Below, piece after piece: positions 36,256 through 47,959 of a DNA stretch of 64,000 nt. Source of the DNA: Sipunculus nudus (taxonomy: Eukaryota > Annelida > Sipuncula > Golfingiida > Sipunculidae). The stretch covers positions 122,479 through 186,478 of the forward strand of contig CM049321.1 of the NCBI GenBank assembly GCA_026874595.1. Direction: 5' to 3'. The translations under genes were made by a program, and so were the position numbers. The stretch's first letter is position 1. Each line of letters opens with the position of its first letter. The notes under the pieces are model-generated. The model was not told the DNA's origin, ran no database searches, and saw only the letters and a program-made list of their open reading frames with translations.

Positions 36256-36671
36256 CTTTGGTGTACGGTTTACAATTATCATATTCTTTTAATATGACAT
36301 ATTACTATTGTAATGCAATTTAGTCTTGATATTTAGAGAACACTGTCATGCTAAATTTAATGATTGTCAACGCACTCAGTCTCAAACATGAAAGATAACA
36401 ATTCAGGATTAAATTGATACCTCCCGAAAAAAAAACCACAATATGTCTCTCTTTTTTTTTTGGTCTCATAATATAAATATCACTATACTAACATGTATTT
36501 TGTAATTATATAAGGTTATTGCCTCTTGCTTATAAATCCTTTTGATTTAGCTCAGAGGTATTTCAGTTATGAATGTCAATGTGTTGTATTCAACATTGTA
36601 TTTATGTGTGTGTAATCTGTTGTATTTAACTTTGTATTATGTTTGTGTAAAATGTTGTATACAATAAAAAA

Positions 36672-36683
36672 AAAAGTCGCTGA
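36672..36683. repeat. Target-site duplication, right copy
   Basis: AAAAGTCGCTGA directly after the A run, identical to 29710-29721. Confidence 0.9.
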
Positions 36684-37920
36684 GTTATAATTATAATTAT
36701 AATTATATTATATGATGTCTCTTTTTTTCTCGTCTGACGACATATGGTGCGAGATTTGGGGAGATTTGCAATTCTGATATGTCAAGCTGTTCATAAGGCG
36801 AAAAATAGAACTATGTAGCTTAAAAATTGACAAAGAAGCATGAAGCATGAATATTTTCAAATTTTCAAGTGTCAAGCCAAAAATGCGGAACTATGGTAGC
36901 GCATGTTTGCAGTTCCATCATGTTAAGCTAGCCAAATATAACAAAATACCGAAAACTAGACCAATCTACCTGTAAAGTCGGCGAGATATATGTATTTCTG
37001 TGAAATCGTAATTTTTCTTGTTTGACGATATATGGTGGCAGATTTGGCGTTACTTGCAGTGTTATCATGTCAAGCTGTTCATATGTTACGATATGCGGAC
37101 AACTAGACCTATAGACCTATGGTGCGAGATTTTGAGTGATTTTCAATTCTGACATGTCAAGCTGTTCATATGTTATGACATTGCAAAAACTAGACCTGTG
37201 CAGCTTAAATATTGTAAAAAAAGAAAATGTTGAATGAATATTTACAAATTATCAGGTTTTAACCCAAAGATGCCTAACCATGGTAACGCATGTTTGCAGT
37301 TCATTTATGAAAAGCTGTCCAAATATAACGAAATGTCGAAAACTAGACCTGTGTACCTGTAAAAGTCGCCGAGTCATAAGCATTTATCTGAAATCTAGTT
37401 TTAGAGAGTTTATGTAGTACGAGATTTGGCGATACTTGCAGTTTTGTCATGTCAAGATGGACAAATCTTAAGAAAACTAGATCTGACTTGAAGTAAAAGT
37501 CACCTAGTTATAAGTAATTCCGTGAAATCTCGTTTTTTCTCATTTGACGAGATTTGGCTTGTCCTGCAAAATTTGCCAAATGTTACGACATGCCAAATCG
37601 AGACCTGTCTAGCTTTAAAATTCTGCGAGTTATAAACATTTTTCTCAATTGAAGAGATATCTTACGAGATTTGGCCAGTCCTGCAAAGTTTGCTAAATGT
37701 TACGAAATGCCAAATGTAGACCTGTCTAGCTTTAAAGCATTTCCGCGAAATCTCGTTTTCTTTCGTTTAACGACATATGGTGCATGATTTGGTGAGACCT
37801 CAGTTTCAACATGTTAAACTAGCCATTAGCCACCCAATGGCGAAACAAAACTACAGACCTTTGTAGCTTAAACATTAGACATACAGAACTTACGAAAATG
37901 CTTGGCAAAATTGAAGATTT
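36684..37920. repeat. ~148-bp satellite, right part
   Basis: It continues the array cut by the LINE. Units carry 'gagtcataagcatttatc', 'aactagacctgtgt' and 'gcgagatttgg', with more indels than the left part. Confidence 0.85.
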
Positions 37921-39530
37921 CCGGCAAGCAGTAAAGAGTAATAATACCTACCTAGTTCTCGACCACTTGTGTTTATATAATACTTACAAACAGACAGACA
38001 GTCAAAGAAGGCAGCAATAATACTAACCAAGTACACGACTATGTTTTGTAATACTTAAGGATAGACAGACAGCAAAAAAAAAAGAAACAAATGTAATACT
38101 TACCAAGTACTCGGCGACGTGCGTTGGTAATACTCACGGACAGACAAACAGACAGATAGAAACTTTTTTTTTCTTACCACATACTCGAAAAAATGTTTTT
38201 CTGAAATACTTATTGACAGACAGACAGACAGACAAGTAAAGTAACAGTTACAATTAGTAACAATATATACCAAGTACTCGACCACTCGTGTTTGAATAAC
38301 ACTTACGGACAAACAGACAATCAGACAGACAGACAAAGAAAGAAACAGTAATAATACTTACCAAGTAATCGGCCACTCGTTTTAACTTGTTTTTAATACC
38401 CAGGGAAAGATAGGCAGACACAGAAAGAAAGAAAAAGTGATAACACTTTCCATGTACTCGACCATATATGTTTATATAATACTTCTAGATAAACAGATCA
38501 TGAAAGTAACAGAAACAATACTCACAATGTACTCGGCCACTTGTATTTGGGTAATACCTATGGACACACAGACAGACAAAAAAAGAAACAGTAATAATTA
38601 CTTACCAAGGACTCGACCTCTTGTGTTTGGGGGATACATGCGGACAGGCAGACAGACAAAGAAAGCCAAGTTTTCGATGACTTGCGTTTAGTAATACTTA
38701 CGGGCAGACAGACAGAAAAAGTAACAATACTTATTATTTACTCGACCACTTTTGTATAGGTATTACTTACGGACAGTTAGAGAGGCAAAGAAAGAATCAG
38801 TAATAATACTTACTAAGTACTCGACCACATGCATTTGTTGATATTTTAGGGACAGGCAGACAGACAAAGACGGAAAAATTAATAATGCTGACCATGGATT
38901 TGACCACTTGAGTTTGGGTAATACTTCCGGAAAGACAGACAGACAGACAAAAAAAGACACAGTAATAGTACTTATTTGCGTATTCGACCACCTGTGTCTG
39001 GTTGATAGTTGACGAGAGACGGCCAAACAAAAAAGAAAAGCAGTAATTATACATAGTATGAACTCAATCTTTTGCGTTTGGATAATACTTACGGACATAC
39101 AGAAATACAAAGAAAGAGAATTACTCGTTCGAGTGTGTTTGGGTAATACAGACAGACAGACAGATTAACAGGCAAAGAAAGAAACAGTAGTAACGCTTAC
39201 CAAGTACTCGACCACTTGTGTTTCGGTAATACTTACGGACAGACAGACAAAGAAAGAAGCAGTAATAATATTTAACAAGTACTCGACCACTTCTGTTTGG
39301 GTAATACTTACGGAAATTCAAACAGACAAAGAAATGAAGAGAAATAATACTTACCAAGTACTCGACCACTTGTGTTTGTATAATACTTACGGACAGACAG
39401 ACAGACAGGAAACAATAATAAAACTTATCAAGTATACTGGGTATTTTGGGTAAAATTTAAGGACAGCCAGACAAAAAAGAAACAAAAATAATGCTTACCA
39501 AGTATTCGGCCACATGTGTTTGGGTAATAC
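37920..39530. repeat. ~78-bp 'ttaccaagtactcgaccac' repeat array
   Basis: 'actcgaccac' and variants recur about every 75-80 bp (near 38277, 38456, 38532, 38740, 38820, 39208, 39283 and 39361). Each unit has 'ttgtgtttgggtaatactt', 'acggacagacagacaaagaa' and 'aacagtaataat'. Minus-strand frames stay open over several units, but the peptides are just translated repeat. Confidence 0.9.
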
Positions 39531-39930
39531 ATTTTTGTTTTTTTATTGTTGCAGGTTAATGCTGACTTATCTTATTCTTAACCTAAATATAAACATTTTG
39601 GTTTTGGACTACTTGACAGGGCGTTAGCATTCGCTTCTTATAATTTTATTTTTGTATGCTATTGTCACCCAGGCCTGGTGTTTACCGCACCTGCGGGTTT
39701 TTTTGTGTGTAATCATCCCCGTTGCTAAGGAATAGCACCGAGGTACCCACTAAAGACCCACTCGTATGTGGGTGTTACACGGCTGTGGGGCACAGCCTTC
39801 TCATTAAGGCTGCAGAGCGCTCACACTTGCTAGTTGCCGAGCATGATAAATCTCACCGCCTCCACTGAGATTCGAACCCACGATCTCCCGGCTTTGAGTC
39901 CTGTGCTCTACCCCTGAGCCACAGAAGCCG
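39531..39930 (-). mobile_element. tRNA-derived SINE inserted in the 78-bp array
   Basis: On the minus strand the 5' end has box A TGGCTCAGGGGTAGAGC (39921-39905) and box B GGTTCGAATCT (39878-39868), then a ~250-bp unrelated body. The flanks GTTTGGGTAATAC (39518-39530) and GTTTTGGTGATAC (39931-39943) look like a diverged target duplication of the host repeat. It probably mobilises with help from a LINE; the 3' end (near 39540) is T-rich on the plus strand. Confidence 0.75.
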
Positions 39931-40950
39931 GTTTTGGTGATACCTGCGGACAGACATATAGAATGACATAGAAAGAAACAGTAATGATACTTACCAAGTA
40001 CTCGAATGATTATGTTTGGGTAATACTTACGGCAGACAGACAGACAGATTGAGACCAAACAAAAAAAAGAAACAGTAACTCTTGTTTCCGTAAATACATT
40101 TAGACAGAGAGACAGTATTAATACTTAGCAAGTACTGAACTATTTGTGTTTGGGTAATACGTACTGACAGATTACTGGCACCAGAGTGTTAGTCTATGAA
40201 ACGCATTATAAGGCCTTATGAAGATGCGAATATTTTCGTCATTTCTGACAACGATTCATGGCCTGCAGGTAGACTGTCAATCAATGTAAACCAGATCAAT
40301 CGTTAGCATTTTTTGTGTAATTTCTAATAATATCAAACATGAGCGAGCAAAATTCTGTTTAAAACCAGCACATTGATAAACCCCTCGGCATGTTTGTTTA
40401 ATTTATGACCGCATGAACCTAAGCAAGGGTCGCACGGGTTACAGGACACAGACACCTTGAAAGCGATACAGGAACTGACCCATGTCCATGGTGACGGTGT
40501 TTCAGTTTAGATTGTGAGCACATATTTTTTTATTTGTTTACTCATCATTATTAGCATAATATGGAGATTATGGGCCGTTTACCACAACATGAATGCAACC
40601 TGATGCGAGACCACTGCGATATATTCTCCGATATTACTTGTATCACGACTCGAGTAGGCTTACCAGTCCAATTATTTGATTGCCATCTGAGACGGGTTGT
40701 CACGGTTACTAGTAGAGAGACAGTTGCTAAACATAACAAGTATTTGACCAGTTCTGTTTGGGTAATACTTACGAACAGACGGACAGACGGAAAGAAAAAG
40801 AAACTAATACTACTTACCAACACTTTAATCCGTGTAATCCGGAATAGACAAACAGTAATAATATTTACCAAGTACTCAACCACTTACTGAGTACTCGATA
40901 CTTGATTCCGAGTATTACTTAGAGACAGACAGAATGACAGGTAGACAGAC
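39931..40950. repeat. ~78-bp repeat array, right part, with unique insert
   Basis: It continues 37920-39530. Unique sequence at about 40170-40720 separates two groups of units. A last group ends at about 40970 ('tacttgattccgagtattac'). Confidence 0.75.
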
Positions 40951-40969
40951 ACAAAGACAAACAAAGAGT

Positions 40970-42600
40970 TATAATACCTTAAGTGTAAAAAGCTGATTGT
41001 GGTATCATTTTAACCGTCAGGATGTCTAGTTTTTTAATTGTAATGTTATGGTTCCCGCAGATATGCACAATGGATTGATTTAATCCTTTTTCTGGAAAAA
41101 AAGAAAAATAATTTATTTCAGGGTTTTATGAAATAATGCGGATATGTTATCAATGATGGTTATATCAACTTTATTTGATAGAAATCGCATTTTATATTTT
41201 TATATTTCATAACAATCAGTGGTGGTTGTGGATTTCAAGGTCATGAATAACCCCTAAATCTGACAATATTATGTATTTTTTTTTTGCAAATTTAATATCT
41301 CTTTTTAATTTTTCTAATTATCAAACAAAATGAACGGTGCAAAAGTGAAACAGTTTTTTACTCTATGTGTCGATGTGTAATAAAACGTTATTTGACGCAG
41401 TATTAGGTGTATAGAGCGGTTTTTTAACCCCATGTGTGACGAGCAAAATTCCTATTTTCAGATATCTATCTTTTCAACAAAACTTGGAATGACAGCTGTC
41501 AACAAAGCTATATTACCAGTCACATATCTCCAAATATCATCGTTTAAGCTCGTGCTGAAGCATTACATAAGTAAAACTGTGCAAAAGTTTAAAAAAAAAG
41601 ATAAATCCTTTTTATACTTTTAAGATAATTTGAAATCCTTTATATACGATTTTACACTTATTTACATGAAATAAAGAATGGCCGTTCTGTCTTACATTAT
41701 TCCTTAGAAAAAGGGATGGTAAAACAAACATTGCATTAAAAGATCCAGGATAACATCAGAATTAAGGATAATCATTCCTTGTATAACTAATAATTTATAT
41801 AACATACCAGGAAAAATTAGTGACAAGCAAATAGTGACCTTCTATTCATATTTGACTGTTTAAGTATAAGATACTTAATTAATGCTATATTTTTATGAAT
41901 GACTGAGAAAAATCGTTGGGGAGGGATAGACAAATATAAAACCTTGGTAAATGTATAACATGAACATTTTATACTTCGTCACCGACAGATGTTTATAAAA
42001 AGAATAAATGACTTATGGATTACCATGACGAAGCTAATAAATAAAGTTTCGATTGGAACAATTATAAATAATTTAAAAATATGGAACTCGCCAAATTTTT
42101 TGGGTTCCTAATGGTCAAAAATGCCTGTCTGCCATATCAGAATTATATTCTTTTTCCAATTTCACCAAAGAAAAAAAAATATCTATTAAGTTGGCATGCG
42201 AGGTCTTGTGGAAATGATAGATGTTTAAAAATTTGAAATTTGGCGTCGTCACAATGAAAGGGGTTTCAGATCACGTTATACCCACGACAGTGCTTACAAA
42301 CAAAATTTTAACAGCACAGGGACATTCTGAATCATGAATCAGAATATCCGTATCATTTTATAAATTAAGTTATGTTAAATAATAAGTTAAATGATATTGA
42401 TTTTGACAACAAATACAGAAAATTTACGGTCTATTCATGGCCTTCAAACCCATAATTACCATAAATTGTCTTTTTCCCTGAAATAGAGTTGACACAACTA
42501 TCATTAGTTGCATTTAACCAAATAAATTTATTAAAAAGGAATCGATAGCGTTAAAACTGACAAAGTTAGAAAAGTAAGTCCTTTTTTTCGAATATCATGA
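40970..42600. other. Unique A+T-rich intronic sequence
   Basis: No repeat structure, exon or element recognised on either strand. A 63-codon plus-strand frame (41432-41623) has no distinguishing features. Confidence 0.5.
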
Positions 42601-44960
42601 CTTTTCCGCAAAATATACGTAACTATGTTTACGGCAGAATTAGGGCAGTCACAGACTAAAAAAGCCTTGGAATGAAAAGAAATGAGCTACATTTGAAGTA
42701 GATACGACTAATAGTGACAAAGATATAACGAAAAAACCGTTTTGAGATGTCTTGATGACCTTGACCTTGAAATTTGACCGATAATGACAAAAATCAATAG
42801 CATTGGGGAACTTTTCGTTTTTCATCGACTGAGTAAGTTTGAAAGCGACCGCTGCAAAAGTGTACATTTTAGACTGGAGACAGACAGACAGACAGACAAA
42901 GTAGACGACCTTGTCGCGCGCTTGCCGGATGTTTAAACAGAAAGAAAGACGGACAGATAAGGAACAATCTTGTAACAATAACTGAACTCTACATGAAGCA
43001 AAAATTTACACCTCTCTAGCTTTAAAAATAACAAAGTTACAAAAGCTAACGTAATTGGAAAGAATTTTACTCTAATATAGATCACCATGGTAACCCCAGA
43101 ATGAGGTCAAGTTTACCCAAGAATAAGCCCATTGACTGGAGTTCCAGATACTGTAATAACAGTTGGGACATTGTTTATAGTTTTGATCTAAGAGACAAAA
43201 AAGTGTTTAAAAGTGTTTGCACTGCAGCGCTCCTTAGTGGATATATTCCAAAAATGAAAAATTCCATTCATTTCTATTAAACATATAATGTATTAATTAT
43301 TCCAAATTGCGGCCTTTGAGGCATGATTTATGGATTCATGCAAAATTGTTGTACAGCGCACCCTGGTGGCCAAATCCAGAAACTTGAAATAAAATCTCGT
43401 TCTATTAATTAAACTCAACAATATGCAAAACAAAACTTAACCTCTATAGCTTAAAAATGACAAAGTTACAAAATTTTTTTTTTTCAAACTTGAAATCTCA
43501 TGAATTTTCTTAAAAAATTACGTAATCATGGTAACATCAGATTCAGGCAGTTTTAGAGTAATGTAAAAGACCAATTTATGACGATAAAATGAGCTAAAAT
43601 TTATGCGGCTACGAGCATTCTTGACAAAGTTATGCCGTTTTTAAGGGGTCTTGGTGACCCTGAGGTTGAACTTCGACCGAAAATGTTGACCTTTAATGAC
43701 AAAAACAATAGGCTTCTATTGGGAACAATTATATAGTGACCATATAAGTTTGAGAGCAACTACTGCAAACTTGTAGCCTGTAGAGGTCGGACAAACAAAC
43801 AAACAAACAGACAAGACGACCATAAGTGGAGCGCTTACCGGATATTGGAAGAGAAATACGTCAAAGTCAAATTATTCTTTTATATTATGAAGAAAAAACA
43901 GGAGACTAAAATGAGCAACAGTTCATGTGGATGCTACAAAATAAGAATACATTATGAAGAAAATAAGAAATTGGAGCGTGTTTGTGGCCTTGACATTTGA
44001 CCGTTGACCCAATTTTGAAAACAAAATGGTTCTGATGGTAATAGATATTAACCCACGTTATAAGTTTCAGAGCGATTGCATGAAACTGGGGCCGGTGCCA
44101 GAGAATATTTGAATATTTTCATGTTTGATAAATTTTACCTTAAATTAGGTCAACATGATTATGGCAGAATATGGCCTACTGGAATAAGGCCATCTTTTCT
44201 AATTGCAGATGCAGTAATGCTTTTAAAATTATAATACCATTTTTTGCTTTGGAGATATGACACAATAATGATATATTGCAGTGTTTTCAGTGCAGGGCCC
44301 CTTGGAGGTAATATACCAAAAATGAAAAATTATTTTTGATATATTACAGTAAAACATAAAATATATCAGTTTGAAAATGATTGCTGCGAAATTGAGACAT
44401 GCAAGGCGTCATGAAGTGAGATATAGCACAAAGCTCCTGCAGCGCCCCTGGTGGTCATTTTGCGGAACTTGAAATACAGTTTTGTAACACTAACTGAACT
44501 CTACGTGATACAGATCTTACACCCCTCTAGCGTAACCAATGAAAAATTACAAAAGATAAGGTAAAAATGCCAAGAATTTTACTTAGAATAGGTCACCATG
44601 GTAACCACAGAATTAGGTCAAGTGTATCCAGAAGGAAGAAGAAGCTACAAAAAAATATTAAGAAATTGAAATTTCAAGATTTTTCCAAAAAAAATGAGTT
44701 ACCGTGGTAATCACAGAATGGGACGGTATTGCTTCAAGGAGAAAGGACATTCGGCGACAATTAAAATGAACTATGGTTTGTGTAGCTACAATCATTCTTG
44801 ACAAAGTTATGAAGATGTCGATGACCCTGACCTTGACCTTTGAACGATTATGACCAAAAACAGAAGGCTTCTGTTCAGGACTATTTTATACCAACTACAT
44901 AAGTTTTATTGCAATTGCTCCTAAATTGCGGACTGTAGAGTACAGACAAACTGCGACATA
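42600..44960. repeat. Long-period diverged repeat, 'gatgaccttgaccttgac' family
   Basis: The block 'gatgaccttgaccttgaaa … caataggcttct … taagtttgagagcaac … cagacagacaaa' recurs near 42750, 43650, 43980 and 44815, and also at 27320 and 28481. Interspersed are 'atcaccatggtaaccccag' and 'gcagcgccccctggtggtca' motifs. Period and copy boundaries are irregular. Confidence 0.7.
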
Positions 44961-45560
44961 CAAACATACAAACAGACAAACGGAACTGAACAACATACTT
45001 GCTGAAATCTCCGATTCCGGCAAGCAATTAACAGATATACGCAACTGACCAACATGCTTGCCAAAATCGAAGATTTTTGGCAAGCAATTAACAGTTTGCA
45101 TGCTAATCATATATATCTTAGAAACGGGCAATATCTAGTAATAAAACCGGTTGATAGAAGATGTCATATGTTCAACACCACAAAAATGTGTATAATATGT
45201 CCACCTTGTCCAAGATTTTTTTTTTCAACAATTTGTCTAAGTGATCAATGGAAGTGACAGGAGATCAACAGTGTGTTAAAGTTTGATGAGTAGTAACAAA
45301 CATCATTAATTCTTGAGACCAGTCACGATTATAATGCTTGTGAGTCGTGTCAAACAATATATCAACTTTGAGTGCTTCTAGATTTTTATAGAGCACTGAT
45401 GAGAAACACGATAGAAAGTGTACCTTTCATGACCAGGGTAATTGAATATGTGCAATTCCATTGTGTTACCATTCCGTGGTATCAGTACTCTTTTTGAGCG
45501 AGTAAAAAATATTAAATCAACTTTGTTAAATAAAAACATTTATTGTCATAACATAATTGG
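44960..45560. other. Intronic spacer
   Basis: A short direct duplication of 'cttgccaaaatcgaagattttt'-like sequence lies at about 44998-45080 ('ccggcaagcaattaacagat' and 'ttggcaagcaattaacagtt'). No genes seen. Confidence 0.45.
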
Positions 45561-45780
45561 TTCATAAAATGTACACCTTCCATGGTTTGGCAATTTATTT
45601 CTATATTCCATCCTTTCTATATTCTATGGCTTGTGTCATCGAATATACACGTTCTATGACTTAACCAATGAACAATACACATTCTATAACCTTGGTCAAT
45701 AGAATGTACATATTCCATGGTTTGGCCATGGAATGTATTCATCCTGTGGTTTGACCACAGAATGTATACATTCTTTAGTT
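45560..45780. repeat. ~31-bp minisatellite of hairpins
   Basis: Successive units start near 45650, 45682, 45713 and 45744. Each folds on itself: ATTCTAT/ATAGAAT (45681-45687, 45699-45705), ATTCCATGG/CCATGGAAT (45712-45720, 45726-45734) and CTGTGGT/ACCACAG (45744-45750, 45754-45760). Stem bases differ between units but stay paired. Confidence 0.75.
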
Positions 45781-45797
45781 AGTTTAAATTCATACGA

Positions 45798-45802
<5 letters not shown>

Positions 45803-45856
<54 letters not shown>
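45803..45856. repeat. (TA)n microsatellite
   Basis: About 50 bp of TA dinucleotides. Confidence 0.97.
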
Positions 45857-45858
<2 letters not shown>

Positions 45859-45923
45859 GCCCCTCCCTGCCACAGATAAAGAGACCAAATATAGATGATA
45901 AATTGTCATTTATTATGACGCAA

Positions 45924-46014
45924 AAGTAGAAATGTACAGATAATAACAAGGTGCAGGGAAAAGTGAAACGTAGAAATGTACAAATAATAACAAGGTGCAT
46001 GGAAAAGCGAAACT
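45924..46014. repeat. Tandem duplication, 2 x ~44 bp
   Basis: 'gtagaaatgtacagataata…gtgcagggaaaagtgaaac' is followed at once by a near-identical copy ending 'gtgcatggaaaagcgaaac'. Confidence 0.85.
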
Positions 46015-46706
46015 AGTCTGAAACACATAGATCATGTAGTGGAGCTTTCTTCCTGTAATGAGTCCATAAAGACTGGTATATTAAATACCAGTCGCAATTC
46101 AGAATTGCAGGATATATATGAAACCATATACAATGTATAGATATACAAACATTACACATATCTGCATTAAAATACAGTTCGGTAAAAACAGGAGAGTTCA
46201 GAAAATACACATAAGTAAATAATACAGTACCGCGAAAAGCATAAACACCAGCACCTATTGTCAACAGACCTGAATTAACTAATTAAATCTAGGATCATGT
46301 GAGAACTTTTTATGTGCAACCTATATTTTACCAACCTATAGCCTAACTAATAGAATTAAAATAATAATATAACCCTTGATATGGCCTAAGATATTGGACT
46401 ACATGTTTACTGGAGATAAAATAAACTTTGGAACTAACCACAAGGACCCACATTCAAGTATGGCGGGATCTTACCGCATAAGCGCCTCGTCTAGAGGTGC
46501 TCCCCACGATACTTGAATTGGGGAGCAGGAGGACGGGTAGTTTAACAGAAAAATCGCACATCCAGTTCGAGTCATATTGGATATAAAGTTCTCAAGTTAG
46601 CTATGGTCTCCTGTTGTATGATGGGTTAATATGGATCGGACACTATTACTCATTAAATGAGTAGATAGCCGAAGGACTGAAGAGACCTGATGATGATAAC
46701 TAAATA

Positions 46707-46975
46707 AGCCCCAGTCACTTACTGGGAGCACCTATTAGTTTGACTGTAGTTAGGATTTGCATGGCTGGTGGAGGATGGAGGTATAACAACTAGCCCCCAG
46801 TCACTTACTGGAGGCGTATTTTAGCACTGAGGATTTAAAAGACAGCTTGTGTGATGGTATTGTAAATGAGCCCCATTCACTTACTGGAAGCACGTTTCAG
46901 TTTAACAGGCCGGGTTTATTTAAAAATGGCTGGTATGGGGGATTCTATACAAGCCCAAGTCACTTACTGGAAGCA
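46707..46975. repeat. Four spaced copies of AGCCCCAGTCACTTACTGG
   Basis: Copies at 46707-46730, 46792-46816, 46869-46892 and 46952-46975, spaced 77-85 bp. The core CCAGT-cactt-ACTGG can form a 5-bp hairpin, with the third copy (CCATT) partly losing it. It lies just 3' of the recombinase frame, where DIRS/Ngaro elements keep their terminal repeats. Confidence 0.7.
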
Positions 46976-47004
46976 TAATTCTTTTAGGTGGGGGAGGAGG
47001 GTTC

Positions 47005-47924
47005 TCAATTGACAGGTAGAGTAGGAAATCTGATATACCTCAAGAAAGCTCTGGAGTGCCACCTCCCCAATTGCATTATTACGCTGTCAGACAATCCGAG
47101 AGATGCTGCATGGGTAGCCGCGCCTATTCTGAAACTATGGCTCTTAAACCTAGTAGTTTGGTAACCACATGCGGACAAACACTGTAAGAGGGCATTACAG
47201 AAAAAAATAAAGGCCCAGGAAGTTCAGGTCTGTGAGTGCAATAATTTGCAAGTGCTTTGACTGGGCAGAATTGATTGGAACTGGGTTGCACTTCCAAACA
47301 GTTTGATGGTTTGATGGGGCATGCTTGTAGCGAGTCATAGTGATTTTAACGGTCCCATTGCAAAAACTTATTTGATCGATATTTATTGTGTTTGCTGGTT
47401 GATTTTGAGAGTATGTAAGCTCGCCTAATCGTAGAAAGCCATGGAATACAATTAGAAACATAGCCTTTAAAAGTGACTGCACGAATTCGTTTTGGAATAC
47501 TGACGGCAGTGCTTCAACCAAACTTTTCAATATGGGTAGTGTAATAGGTAGTCTGTTGTCAATTTGTTTTGACCGTTTACCCAGGCTTGATATCATCTTC
47601 TTAACTAAGAAGCAATCTGAGGGGCATGGCAAGCCTGCCACTTTGTGTAAGAAATTGATGGCAGATATTTGTGAGATGATGGTAGATGGGGCTGAATTCT
47701 CTTGTAGTCTATGTACAATGAAACTATTGATAGTGTCTGTGCTGCATGGGAGCAGAGAAAAGCCCCCTTGCGATTGATAAAATGCATTTAAATGCCTTAA
47801 GGCTCATTTGTAAGAAGCTTGTGTGTTCCTTGATAAACTGCCCATCAGCAGCGCAGTTGCTTGTTGCACTACTGTGGGAGTAGTTGGTCGGGGACTGCAG
47901 TCGCTTGCGCATCCAAGTGTCCAA
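47005..47924 (-). pseudogene. Tyrosine recombinase of DIRS/Ngaro-like element
   Basis: The core frame 47641-47195 has RLPITLPILKSLVEALPSVF and AMFLIVFHGFLRLGELTYS, the latter with the first catalytic Arg. At a T7 run (about 47205) the frame shifts. The shifted frame gives RFKSHSFRIGAATHAASLG, then MQLGRWHSRAFLRYIRF, stopping at 47005. These contain the H-x-x-R pair, the second H/W position and the Tyr nucleophile, so all catalytic residues are still legible. The N-terminal part (47924-47605) is split over two frames (ATSNCAADGQFIKEHTSF; NRKGAFLCSHAAQTLSIVSL). The enzyme would integrate a circular cDNA. Confidence 0.85.
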
Positions 47925-47959
47925 GTGTAGATCTATGGATCTGGTTGTTGCTATCCGTA

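Larger units (their letters stand above)
29722..36671 (+). mobile_element. LINE-1-like non-LTR retrotransposon, near full length, dead
   Basis: The element begins TCCGGTCAAGATGGC, like the 5' ends of L1/Tx1 elements. It carries an ORF1-like frame and an endonuclease-RT-zinc knuckle ORF2, ends in an A run after AATAAA-like sequence, and has a 12-bp identical target duplication. This is a target-primed insertion of a nearly complete copy into satellite DNA. ORF2 has several stops and frameshifts, so the copy cannot move. The identity of the duplication suggests moderate rather than great age. Confidence 0.92.

Noticed and set aside
39868-39921. Functional tRNA gene
   Set aside because: Boxes A and B are good, but the acceptor and anticodon stems do not pair and a long non-tRNA body follows, so it is a SINE head.
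38100-40058. Several minus-strand reading frames rich in C-L-S-V and YYP repeats
   Set aside because: They are translations of the 78-bp satellite ('cagacagacag' gives CLSVCLS); frame openness follows from the repeat, not from coding.
46707-46975. Regularly spaced repeats resembling a CRISPR array
   Set aside because: There are only four copies, they vary, the spacers are 53-61 bp, and they sit in a eukaryotic retroelement with no cas genes.
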